Source of the DNA: Brachybacterium huguangmaarense | GTDB taxonomy: Bacteria; Actinomycetota; Actinomycetes; Actinomycetales; Dermabacteraceae | Assembly: GCF_025725725.1 (NCBI RefSeq) | Contig: NZ_CP107020.1 | Span: 1,488,001 to 1,552,000, forward strand | Length of the DNA: 64,000 nucleotides | Direction of reading: 5' to 3' | Position numbers and translations under genes: made by a program | Part shown: one piece after another, positions 54,277 through 61,954 of the stretch | How the letters are laid out: every line of letters begins with the position of its first letter | Numbering within the stretch: the first letter of the stretch is position 1 | Notes under the pieces: model-generated | Databases searched by the model: none | Seen by the model: only the letters and a program-made list of their open reading frames with translations | What the model was told of the DNA's origin: nothing

Positions 54277-55044
54277 TCAGACGATCGTGGTGAAGGTGCC
54301 GATCCGCACCTGCAGCAATGCCATCCACTGCTCCCACACGCCGGTGACCAGCAGGAGTCCGATGGCGATGAGCACGGAGCCACCGACGATCTGGAGCGTC
54401 CGGCGATGCCGGGACAACGCTCGGGAGATGCCCAGGGCACGCCGAAACACGAGAGCGAAGAGGATGAACGGGATGCCGAGCCCGATCGCATAGCCGAAAG
54501 CCAGGAGAGCGCCGCGACTGGCGGAGGCCTCCCCGAGGCTGAGCGCCGCGACTGCGGCGAACGTCGGCCCGATGCACGGGGTCCACGAGAAGCCGAACGT
54601 GATCCCGAGCAACGGGGCACCGGCGAGTCCGGCATCGGGGCGCTTCCGGATCCGTTTCTCACCGGAGAGGCGGGGGAAGATTCCCACAAACACCAGGCCC
54701 ATGAGGATCACCAGCACCCCGGAGATCCGATTGATCGCTGTTGTGTACTGAATCATCAATGACCCGAGTGCACCGACGAAGCCGCCGATGACCAGGAACA
54801 CCGTAGTGAAGCCCGCGACGAACAGCACCGCTCCGGTGACCAGGCGCCATGGCCGTTCCCCAGGATCGCCGGTACGGCACGGCCCGGCGTTCTGTCCTGT
54901 GAGCCCGGTGATGTATCCGAGGTAGCCGGGGACCACAGGAAGCACGCACGGAGACAGAAACGCGACCAGACCAGCCACGATCGACAGCAGCAGGGCTGCG
55001 GCCAGGGGTCCGCTCAGCACGGTGGTGGCGAACAGTTCACCCAT
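54277..55044 (-). CDS. ccdA: cytochrome c biogenesis/thiol transport protein CcdA
   Basis: 255 residues, six membrane helices. Redox Cys are in LSPCVLPVVPGYLGYITG and FSWTPCIGPTFAAV. CcdA passes electrons from cytoplasmic thioredoxin to external thiol proteins. Its ATG overlaps the TGA of the TlpA-like gene, the usual coupled pair. Here the pair continues the cueP operon, so it may keep CueP or other copper proteins reduced. Confidence 0.92.
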   Translation of the reverse strand: MGELFATTVLSGPLAAALLLSIVAGLVAFLSPCVLPVVPGYLGYITGLTGQNAGPCRTGDPGERPWRLVTGAVLFVAGFTTVFLVIGGFVGALGSLMIQYTTAINRISGVLVILMGLVFVGIFPRLSGEKRIRKRPDAGLAGAPLLGITFGFSWTPCIGPTFAAVAALSLGEASASRGALLAFGYAIGLGIPFILFALVFRRALGISRALSRHRRTLQIVGGSVLIAIGLLLVTGVWEQWMALLQVRIGTFTTIV

Positions 55045-55702
55045 CAGGCGGCCTCCGCCAGCACGGTATCCAGGAGGCTCTCGAGGGTGCTCTGGTTGGC
55101 CGCGCCCGTGATCCGGGCGGCTACTCGTCCTTCAGCATCCAGGATCAAAGTCGTGGGGACGGCGTTGGGCGAGACGCTGCCGTCCATGGAAGAGATGACG
55201 ACTCCGTCGGGATCGGGGATCGAGGGGTAGGTGATGCCGAAGGTCGTTTCGAACGCGGCGGCCGGCCCCGCTTGGTCGCGGGTGTTCACGCCCATGAATG
55301 CCACTCCCGGGCGTTGTATTCGCTATGCACGGCCTTCAGCGCGGGGGCTTCGAGCCGGCATGGTGGACACGAGGCGTACCAGATGTTGAGCACCAAGGGT
55401 GCGCCGCGCAGCGCCGTGGAGACGAAGTCGTCGCCGTCGTAGGTGGTTCCCTGGATCGCCAGAGGATCGGCGCGTCCCTCTGGGGGGATCTCGACGACGA
55501 CGCCATCGCCGGAGACGTACCCGGCGTTCGCCTCACTCGCCACATCTGAGGAATTGCTGCACGCCGCAAGGACGGGGGCGAGGACGAGCAGGCTCCCGCC
55601 CAGTCGGAGCGTGGTCCGCCGACTCAGGCCTGGTGTGACGCTCCGCCCAGCTGGGCCGACCACCGAGTGCCAGAAGGCGGACCGGGTGTTTCGCCTGCTC
55701 AC
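55044..55702 (-). pseudogene. TlpA/ResA-like thioredoxin lipoprotein, frameshifted
   Basis: The 5' part (from GTG 55702) has a signal peptide with lipobox LAAC (Cys48) and the thioredoxin-fold active site NIWYASCPPCRLEAP (Cys112/Cys115). The frame then reads ...SEYNAREWHSWA and stops. The next frame continues VAFMGVNTRDQAGPAAAFETTFGITYPSIPDPDG, the expected rest of TlpA, to 55044. Restoring one G near 55305-55308 (CCCGGG) joins the halves. If real, the C-terminal third of the fold is lost. The start overlaps the cueP stop by 4 bp. Confidence 0.8.
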
Positions 55703-56352
55703 GTCAGTTGGAGACTGGTCAGACAGGTCAGATCATCCTCCGCCTGGGTCGAGATGGACGCGGTCCCTGTGTAGTCTTCGAGGGTGCACGTGAGCTCCGC
55801 GGTGATCCCGCGCGGCAGCCAAAGACCGAGGAACCCGTTGTCATGCGTGGTGCGAGGGCCCTCCGCAAGGACGTCGCCCGAGCCGCTGTCGACCACGCTC
55901 ACAGTGAGCTCGCGGCTGCGCAGTTCCCCGCGGCAGGTGGTCAGGCTGTGGAAGGCGCACTCGTGGGTGGTCTCCACGAACGGGGCCACCGACAAGTAGA
56001 ACTGGTCCTCGGGAAGGGGCAGCTCGGCCTCTCGCCCTGCATCGTCTTGGAGCTGAAGAGACGTCGCGGTGACGCTGGCGATCAGGTCCTGCGGTCGTTC
56101 AGCCACCGGGAGCGCTTCGAGCCTGTCGATGATCTCGTGCGCGTCCGCGTCGGCGAAGCCATGTTCCTGGAGCAACTCCTGATCACTCGTGACGGATGCG
56201 GGCTCGGACCCGCCGGTCCCGCAACCGGCGACCACGAGCGGGAACAAGCCAGCACCGATCAAGACCGATCGCCGGGGCAGCCGCACAGTGCGACGACGCG
56301 GCCCATCCCCGGAGGAGGCGAATGCACTTCGAGGGCTCGACGGGGTGGTCAT
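55699..56352 (-). CDS. cueP: CueP-family copper-binding lipoprotein
   Basis: 217 residues. The signal ends at lipobox VAGC (Cys44). Diagnostic blocks follow: QDLIASVTATSLQL, LPEDQFYLSVAPFVETTHEC, FHSLTTCRGEL, NGFLGLWLPRG and LTCLTSLQL. Likely copper ligands are His130, Cys132, His135 and Cys140. In Salmonella CueP holds periplasmic copper and supplies SodCII; here it would sit outside the membrane. It is coupled to both neighbours (TGATG upstream, GTGA downstream). Confidence 0.88.
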   Translation of the reverse strand: MTTPSSPRSAFASSGDGPRRRTVRLPRRSVLIGAGLFPLVVAGCGTGGSEPASVTSDQELLQEHGFADADAHEIIDRLEALPVAERPQDLIASVTATSLQLQDDAGREAELPLPEDQFYLSVAPFVETTHECAFHSLTTCRGELRSRELTVSVVDSGSGDVLAEGPRTTHDNGFLGLWLPRGITAELTCTLEDYTGTASISTQAEDDLTCLTSLQLT

Positions 56353-56936
56353 CACGCAGGCTCGATCTCGCTCTCGACGACCCACTTGTGGTTCGTCATC
56401 ATCATCCCGTCGGCCTCGTAGTCGACCATGTACACAGTCTCCTCGGTGGCACTGTCGATGGTGGCTTCAGCACCCTCCATACCCGCCATGTGATCAGCGG
56501 TGATGACCACCTCGGTGCCCTCTGCCAGCGGTGCCTTGCCCGGGTTCTCGAGCTCCTCGTGGACGACCCACTTGTGGTCAGTGACCGGCTCGCCGCCGTC
56601 GGTCGGGGTGAAGCTGACCGAGTAGGTCGTGGTGTCGAAGGCACCGGAGATCGTCGCTGTCGCTCCCTCCATGTCCTCCATGTGGTCCGCCGTGAGCGTC
56701 ACCTCTGTGCCGACTGGGAACTCGGGATCCTCCGCAGGCACCATCCCCTCAGGCGCAGGGCCGCCATCCATCGGGTGCTCCATGCCCCCGTGGCCACCAC
56801 CATCGGACGCCTCCGATGCTTCGGACCCACCGGACGTCTGACCGTCGTCAGACCCGTTGTCGGTGCATCCGGCAAACACAATCGCACCGGTGAAGACGAC
56901 GGCCGCGAGACGGCCGAAAGAGCGACGAGAACGCAT
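56352..56936 (-). CDS. YdhK-family (DUF1541) lipoprotein
   Basis: 194 residues. Lipobox FAGC, then an acidic Gly/Ser/His-rich linker and two tandem repeats of the YdhK unit (GTEVTLTADHMEDMEGATATISGA ... DHKWVVHEE, and GTEVVITADHMAGMEGAEATIDSA ... NHKWVVESE). The Met/His residues (DHMxxMEGA) suggest metal contact. It is the first gene of the ydhK-cueP-tlpA-ccdA operon. Confidence 0.9.
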   Translation of the reverse strand: MRSRRSFGRLAAVVFTGAIVFAGCTDNGSDDGQTSGGSEASEASDGGGHGGMEHPMDGGPAPEGMVPAEDPEFPVGTEVTLTADHMEDMEGATATISGAFDTTTYSVSFTPTDGGEPVTDHKWVVHEELENPGKAPLAEGTEVVITADHMAGMEGAEATIDSATEETVYMVDYEADGMMMTNHKWVVESEIEPA

Positions 56937-56984
56937 TATTACTCCTAGTCAGAGGACATTTTGCGCCAGCCTACGACCCTCAGA

Positions 56985-57003
56985 TCAAGGTCTCTTCAAG
57001 GTC
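56985..57003. promoter_or_regulatory. direct repeat, candidate OmpR-type regulator site
   Basis: TCAAGGTC at 56985-56992 and 56996-57003, an 11-bp period as expected for tandem OmpR/PhoB-family binding, 49 bp upstream of ydhK and in the divergent region with the Cys-rich copper protein gene. The CopR-like regulator at 52392 is the obvious candidate. Confidence 0.5.
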
Positions 57004-57156
57004 AGGTTTGGACTTCTTGAGCACAGCGCTGACCAGTCGGCCCGCACTGCCTGCGAACGAACGGTCTGCTCGCTTCCGTCATTGGTGACGCCCCGGCTAC
57101 CGTCGTCAGAGCGGGCCGGTATCCGCGGTCTGTTCGGAACGAGAAGGAGCACGACC

Positions 57157-57564
57157 ATGAACCATCACGTCGCCTCAATGCTTCAGACCTACCCGAAGGG
57201 CCTCGGCACCATCGACCAGCAGAAGCTCGCCGCATGCATCGAGGCCTGCTTCGAGTGCGCCCAGACCTGCACCGCCTGCGCGGACGCCTGCTTGGCCGAG
57301 GAAATGGTGGCGGAGTTGACCCAGTGCGTCCGACGGAACCAGGACTGCGCCGACGTCTGCGAGACGACCGGCCGGGTCCTCTCCCGTCAGACGGGTAAGA
57401 ACGTCGCCCTCCGTGCACTGCTCGAGGCGTGTCAGGCGGCGTGCCAGTCCTGCGCCGAGGAGTGCGAGAAGCACGCCGAAATGCACGAACACTGCAAGAT
57501 CTGCGCCCAGGCTTGCCGTCGCTGCGAGCAGACCTGCACCGAGCTGCTGGCCTCGATCAGCTGA
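57157..57564 (+). CDS. Cys-rich four-helix-bundle copper-binding protein (DUF326/Csp-like)
   Basis: 135 residues with about 18 Cys placed every 3-4 residues along helices (ACIEACFECAQTCTACADAC, CVRRNQDCADVC, ACQAACQSCAEECEKH, CKICAQACRRCEQTC). This is the pattern of Csp3-type copper storage proteins, whose four-helix bundle is lined with thiolates binding many Cu(I) ions. No signal peptide is seen, so it is cytosolic. GAAGGAGCACGACC precedes the ATG. Confidence 0.9.
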   Translation: MNHHVASMLQTYPKGLGTIDQQKLAACIEACFECAQTCTACADACLAEEMVAELTQCVRRNQDCADVCETTGRVLSRQTGKNVALRALLEACQAACQSCAEECEKHAEMHEHCKICAQACRRCEQTCTELLASIS

Positions 57565-57586
57565 CGACGCTGCCTCTGCACGCAGA

Positions 57587-57615
57587 GGGAGCCCCGACCG
57601 GTGGTCGAGGCTCCC
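57587..57615. terminator. bidirectional terminator
   Basis: A 13-bp stem with one mismatch (GGGAGCCCCGACC against GGTCGAGGCTCCC) and a 3-nt loop, between the convergent Cys-rich protein and NlpC/P60 remnant genes. Confidence 0.7.
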
Positions 57616-57640
57616 GCTGCGCTGGCGTTGTGGCGTGCGG

Positions 57641-57965
57641 TCAGCGGAAGGTGAGGAAGGTCGGCGAACCCCAGATGGTCCGCTCGGTGACGGCACCCGG
57701 GGTGCGTCCCGCGTCGATGATCGTGTCGCCGCCGGCGTAGATGCCGAGGTGGCCGGGCCACACGACCAAGTCACCCGGCTGGGCCTCGGACTTCGAGATC
57801 GTGGTGCCGGCCGCAACCTGCTGCGACGAAGTACGGGGCAGGTCGATACCGGCCTGCTTGTATGCGTACGAGCTCAGGCCCGAGCAGTCGAAGCTGACAC
57901 CCGGCTTGGAGGAGCCCCACGAGTACGAGGCACCGATCTGGCTGCGCGCGGCGTCGACGATTGCC
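57641..57965 (-). pseudogene. NlpC/P60 cysteine peptidase domain, N-terminus removed by ISL3
   Basis: The remaining ~108 residues are a nearly complete NlpC/P60 domain: IVDAARSQIGASYSWGSS, FDCSGLSSYAYKQAG (catalytic Cys), PGDLVVWPGHLGIYAGG (His) and DTIIDAG. Such enzymes cut cell-wall peptides, often as part of a larger secreted or transfer-system hydrolase. The upstream part with signal or coiled-coil is replaced by the end of the ISL3 element at 57966. Confidence 0.8.
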
Positions 57966-58903
57966 GGCTCTTCACAGATAACGGTGTAGTTCGGTTCTGA
58001 ATCCTCCGGTGTCGAGTAGGGCGCGGATGACGTAGTGAGCGAGATTGCGGAAGCCAAGCGCGGTGCCACGGAGGTGCTCGAGTCGGCCATTGATCGCTTC
58101 GGTGGGGCCGTTGCTGGTGCCGGGGTGGTCGAAGTAGGCCAGCACGTCGAGGGCCCGTCGTTTCAGGGTTCGACCGAGGGTGATCAGCTCGGTGAGCTGC
58201 GTGGGCACTCCGTGGGTGAGGTCGTCGATCACGGCTTGTAGAGCCTTCTTCCCACTCGCGCGGTCGGCGTGGCGGTAGGCGGCGACGATGCGCTGGTAGA
58301 TGCCCCAGGTCGCTTCGACCTCGACGTGCTCGTCGCTGGCGAACACGGCTTTCAAGCGGGTGATCTGCTTGTCGGTGAGCAGGTCAGCGCCGGTATGCAA
58401 CACGCGCCGGATCCCGTAGAGCGGATCCCCAGATCGGCCCCGATGGGCGAGCGTGGCTTGTTGGACGCGCTGGCGGCACTGATCGATCTTCTCGCCGGCC
58501 AGGGCGACGACGTGGAAGGGGTCCATCACCGCGGTCGCCTCGGGCAGGTCTTCGGCGGTCGCGGTCTTGAAGCCGGAGAACCCGTCCATCGCGACGACCT
58601 CGACCCCGTCCCGGAACTGGGCGGTCTGGCCCTCGAGCCAGGTCTTGAACACTCTCTTCGAACGCCCCGGGACCATGTCCAGGAGCCTGGAGGAGCCGCT
58701 GCCGTCGCGGATCGGAGTCAGGTCGATGATGACGGTGACGTACTTGCTGCCCCGACGGGTGTGGGACCACACGTGCTCGTCCACTCCGACGACGCGCACC
58801 CCGTCGAGGCGGGTGGGATCGTTGATCAGCAGCTGCTGGCCGGTGGCCAGGATCGCATCGTTGGCGGTGTTCCAGGCGACTGCGAGCCCGGCGGCGATCC
58901 GGG

Positions 58904-60337
58904 GGGCCTGTCAAGTTGTCTGTGTAAGCGGGGTGGTCATAGGTAGGGGTTGATCCGGTCGGGGTAAGCGGCGGCGAGCTGGGCGAGGGCCTGCTTCCAG
59001 TTGGTGACGACCTGGCCCTCGACGAGTCGGCCCTGAGCCTTCCGCTCGCTGGCGGGCTTTCCGCGGTCTCTCGCGCGCTCGGCAGCACGCTTGTCTTCGA
59101 TGTTGCAGATCGCGAGCCAGAGCAGTTTCACCGCCGCCTCGGTCGAGGGGAAGTGGCCGCGGTTCTTGGTCACCTTCCGCAGCTGGAAGTTCAGCGATTC
59201 GATGCTGTTGGTCGTGTAGATGACCTTGCGCAACATCGGCGGGAACTGCAGGAACGGAATGAACCGCTCCCACGAGTTCGCCCAGGTCGTAGCAGCGGAG
59301 GGGTACTTCTTCCCGAGCTCGGAGGCCTCGAACTCTGCCAGTGCCTTCCGGGCGATCTCCTCGTTGGGGGCGGTGTAGATCGGCTTGAGCGCCTTGGCGA
59401 CCTTCTTGCGGTCGGAGTAGGCCACGAACCGCATCGCGGCCCGGATCAGGTGGACGACGCAGGTTTGGACCATCGAGTCCGGCCAGGTCGCCTCGATCGC
59501 CTCTGGCAGGCCCTTGAGGCCGTCGCAGCAGACGATCAGCACGTCCCGCACGCCCCGGTTGGCCAGGTCCGCGCAGACGTGGGCCCAAAACGCCGAGCCC
59601 TCGGTGTCCTGGACCCAGATCCCCAGCACGTGCTTGATCCCCTCGAGGTCCACGCCGACGGCGATATAGGCGGCACGGTTGATGACCTGGCTGTTCTCTC
59701 GGATCTTGATCCGGATCGCGTCGAGGTAGATCACCGGATAGAACTCCTCCAGCGGCCGTGACTGCCAGGCCAGGACCTCTTCGCTGACGGCGTCGGTGAT
59801 GTTGGAGATCGTCTCGTGCGACAGATCCGTGCCGAGCGTGGAGGCCAGATGGTGCTGGATGTCGCGGATCGTCATCCCGCCGGCATAGAGGCTGATGATC
59901 ATGTCATCAAGGCCTCCCAGCCGCCGCTGACCCTTGGGGACCAGGCGCGGCGTGAACGACCCACCCCGATCCCGGGGGACGTCGAGCTGGATCGGTCCAA
60001 CTTCGGATTCGACCTTCTTCGACGTGGTCCCGTTGCGGGAGTTGGAGTGCTTCGACGCCTCGCTCGAGCCCTTCTCATAGCCCAGATGGCTGGTCAGCTC
60101 GGCCTGCAGTCCGCGTTCGAGTGCTGCTTTGACCAGCGCGGGTACGAACCCTCCATCGCCGGTCAGTTCGACCTTCCCGGCATCGATCTGCTCGAAGAGG
60201 GCATCAAGCTGCCCAGAGGCCTTCAGCTGCTCGACCAGGTCCTGGCCCGATGGCTCGGCCTGCTTCTTCTCGTCCGTCATGGTCATGATTCTTACCGTTC
60301 CTCTCGGTACGGCTTACACAGACCATCTGACACGCCC
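58904..60337 (-). mobile_element. IS256-family element inserted in ISL3
   Basis: 1,434 bp with imperfect terminal repeats (GGGCCTGTCAAGTTGTCTGT and GGGCGTGTCAGATGGTCTGT read inward) and a perfect 8-bp target duplication GATCCGGG at 58896-58903 and 60338-60345. The intact duplication suggests a relatively recent insertion. Confidence 0.9.
58937..60286 (-). CDS. IS256-family (mutator) transposase
   Basis: 449 residues, intact. Mutator-type DDE core: YPVIYLDAIRIKIRENSQV (first Asp), VLIVCCDGLKGLPEAIEATWP (second Asp) and the region around WERFIPFLQFPPMLRKVIYTTNSIESLNFQLRK (Glu). The N-terminus has AALERGLQAELTSHLGYEKG and NSRNGTTSKKV. It probably remains able to move the element by cut-and-paste or circle intermediates. 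Confidence 0.93.
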   Translation of the reverse strand: MTMTDEKKQAEPSGQDLVEQLKASGQLDALFEQIDAGKVELTGDGGFVPALVKAALERGLQAELTSHLGYEKGSSEASKHSNSRNGTTSKKVESEVGPIQLDVPRDRGGSFTPRLVPKGQRRLGGLDDMIISLYAGGMTIRDIQHHLASTLGTDLSHETISNITDAVSEEVLAWQSRPLEEFYPVIYLDAIRIKIRENSQVINRAAYIAVGVDLEGIKHVLGIWVQDTEGSAFWAHVCADLANRGVRDVLIVCCDGLKGLPEAIEATWPDSMVQTCVVHLIRAAMRFVAYSDRKKVAKALKPIYTAPNEEIARKALAEFEASELGKKYPSAATTWANSWERFIPFLQFPPMLRKVIYTTNSIESLNFQLRKVTKNRGHFPSTEAAVKLLWLAICNIEDKRAAERARDRGKPASERKAQGRLVEGQVVTNWKQALAQLAAAYPDRINPYL

Positions 60338-60831
60338 GATCCGGGCGACGGACAAGCGATCGATGACCACGCCCTTGAGCGCCCACAGCGCGGCGTGCCG
60401 GGAGAGGACAGCGCGGGGCTCGGCCGCGGTCGAGGTGTCCTGACGCCACACGCGGCGGCAGTCCGGGCATCGGTAACGACGCACTCTGACCTGCAGCGTC
60501 GTGGGACGCCAACCCACCGGGACGTGGGCGAGACGCCGGACCACCGTGCCCCGGGAGACGCCTTGCTGGCCGCAACCGTGGCACCAGTTGTCCGGTTCAA
60601 GCACGCGACACTCCAACACCGATCGATGCGGCTCGATCAGCTGCCCCGTCACGGTCAGGCCCAGCCGGTCAACCTGGCTGAACGTATCGAGATCGGGCGC
60701 GGCGAAGGTAGCGTTGAGCACGTCGAGGTCTTCCAGATGGCGAGCGTAGGAACTTCCATCATCGGGAGACCTCGACGTCTATCCCGGCACCGCCGCGCCG
60801 CCAGCTCCTACACCCTCATCTGTGAAGAGCC

Positions 60832-61231
60832 AGTCTTCCACGACGGCATCCGCAGCGCGTGCGACGGCGGCAAGTCGGCCTTGGCGTAACGCGTCCACAG
60901 GCGACTCGTCGTCGAGCCACGGGTTGGCCCCCGTGAACCATGTGCGTGCGACTGCCTCGCCCTCGGCCTCAGAGACCGTGCACCAGGCGGAGTAGGCAGC
61001 GCGAAGACGTCGTTCGCTTGCTGGACCCGGGGCTGCTGATCCCGCTACCCACGCACGAGCATGCTGAGAACCTCTGGATCCGGCTAGGGCCGAAACCAGC
61101 GTGGGTCCAAGACGCGCGTTGAGCCTCCTGGTGCACTCGCGGAGCTCGATGCTCAGGCCGGAGGGCTCAAGAGTCGAACTCGGCTCCCCGCCATGTCTGG
61201 TGAACGTTTGACCTGCCTCAGAGGACCCCAC
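60832..61231 (-). pseudogene. Xre/MbcA/ParS-like antitoxin-type protein, C-terminus removed by ISL3
   Basis: GTG 61231 with an ideal AAGGAG at 7 bp. LRAAYSAWCTVSEAEGEAVARTWFTGANPWLDDESPVDALRQGRLAAVARAADAV resembles the helical HTH plus toxin-binding domain of Xre/MbcA/ParS antitoxins, whose partners are RES-domain NAD-cleaving toxins. The gene reads into the ISL3 end at residue 133 or so. No RES toxin gene is visible on either side, so the downstream partner may have been deleted with the C-terminus. Confidence 0.6.
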
Positions 61232-61723
61232 TGATGTGCTCCTTCCAGAGGACCTTGGTCAAGGAGGCTACCTCGAAGGCTTCCGGGCGCGCCGTCGGGC
61301 AGAAGCGAAGGCGCTTCATCTGGGCGGAGCGCCCCTCGCCGGCCGCCGCCAGGGGGTAGATATCGGACTTGCTGCCGTGAAGGTTCCCGACACACGAGCC
61401 CCGTCAGCTCCGTCCCACTACCATCAACCGCATAGCTGCACCATCGCAGTGGTGTCAGAAGCTGACCTCGGGAGTTCCTGCCGGACGTCAGGGCCCGAGG
61501 TCAGCGCCCGCAATTCCACTGGAGGTCTCGACGTCGAGTACTGGCGCGTGAGAACTTTCCCTACTCCTTCAAGGGGCGGCTCCGCCGCCCGCCGTGAGTG
61601 GCACATGATCGCTTCCGGTCCTCGCTTCGCTGCGGGCCTCAGCGCTCACCGTGCCACTCACTCCGCAAGCCGCACCTGAAATTCGCTTGGTAAAACTGTA
61701 ACTATTGACCCAAGGAAAGTCGA
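61232..61723. other. gene-poor stretch with an inverted repeat
   Basis: About 490 bp without a convincing gene. It contains a GGGCGGC/GCCGCCC hairpin near 61575 and an 11-bp inverted repeat (GTGAGTGGCAC at 61594-61604 and its complement at 61651-61661) enclosing 46 bp. A 34-codon minus-strand frame (MKRLRFCPTARPEAF...) overlaps the antitoxin start and is not convincing. Confidence 0.5.
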
Positions 61724-61894
61724 TTGGCCCAGCACAAACGCAATCTCCAGTTATCATTCGACTATGTAATCTGCGAGCGCTGCGATGAACAGCGGCTTCT
61801 CGCCCGCCCGTGCATCAACTGCGGGAGAGGGCCGGAGCCTGATGAATGTCAGCAGGATCTCTCGCGGAGAATCGATCTTGTGGACGACTTTTGA
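61724..61894 (+). CDS. 56-residue zinc-ribbon-like protein, in frame with the next gene
   Basis: TTG 61724 has AAGGA at 8 bp and gives MAQHKRNLQLSFDYVICERC..., with two CxxC knuckles (CERC and CINC) 14 residues apart, and a fifth Cys. This is a likely zinc ribbon. It ends with ...RIDLVDDF at a TGA (61892-61894). The reading frame then continues open, without another stop, into the gene at 61955. It may be the N-terminal domain of that protein cut off by a nonsense change, or a separate small protein. Confidence 0.45.
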   Translation: MAQHKRNLQLSFDYVICERCDEQRLLARPCINCGRGPEPDECQQDLSRRIDLVDDF

Positions 61895-61954
61895 GCGACC
61901 CGGAGCTCCCCGACTTCGCCATCCGGTGCCGATCTGAGCCAGCTCGAACGACAA

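Larger units (their letters stand above)
57972..60721 (-). pseudogene. ISL3 transposase split by IS256
   Basis: The N-terminal part (60721 down to 60338) has CRVLEPDNWCHGCGQQG and the CPDCRRVWRQD zinc region. The C-terminal part (58903 down to 57972) has VRVVGVDEHVWSHTR, SRLLDMVPGRSKRVFKTWL, AMDGFSGFKTA, MDPFHVVALAG and NGPTEAINGRLEHLRG. The two would be continuous without the IS256 insertion. It is about as distant from copy 1 as different ISL3 types are. Confidence 0.85.
57966..60831 (-). mobile_element. ISL3-family element, copy 2, interrupted by IS256
   Basis: Terminal repeats GGCTCTTCACAGATAACGGT.. (57966) and GGCTCTTCACAGATGAGGGT.. (inward from 60831). Without the inner IS256 and its 8-bp duplication it would be about 1,424 bp. 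The flanks differ (CGATTGCC against AGTCTTCC), so there is no target duplication, and different truncated genes lie on each side. Confidence 0.85.

Noticed and set aside
61236-61679. 147-codon plus-strand frame upstream of the zinc-ribbon gene
   Set aside because: No ribosome site or family, unlike codon use of its neighbours, and it overlaps inverted repeats.
61892-61894. Selenocysteine insertion at the in-frame TGA
   Set aside because: No convincing SECIS-like hairpin directly follows the TGA and no Sec machinery is visible; a nonsense change or two genes is simpler.
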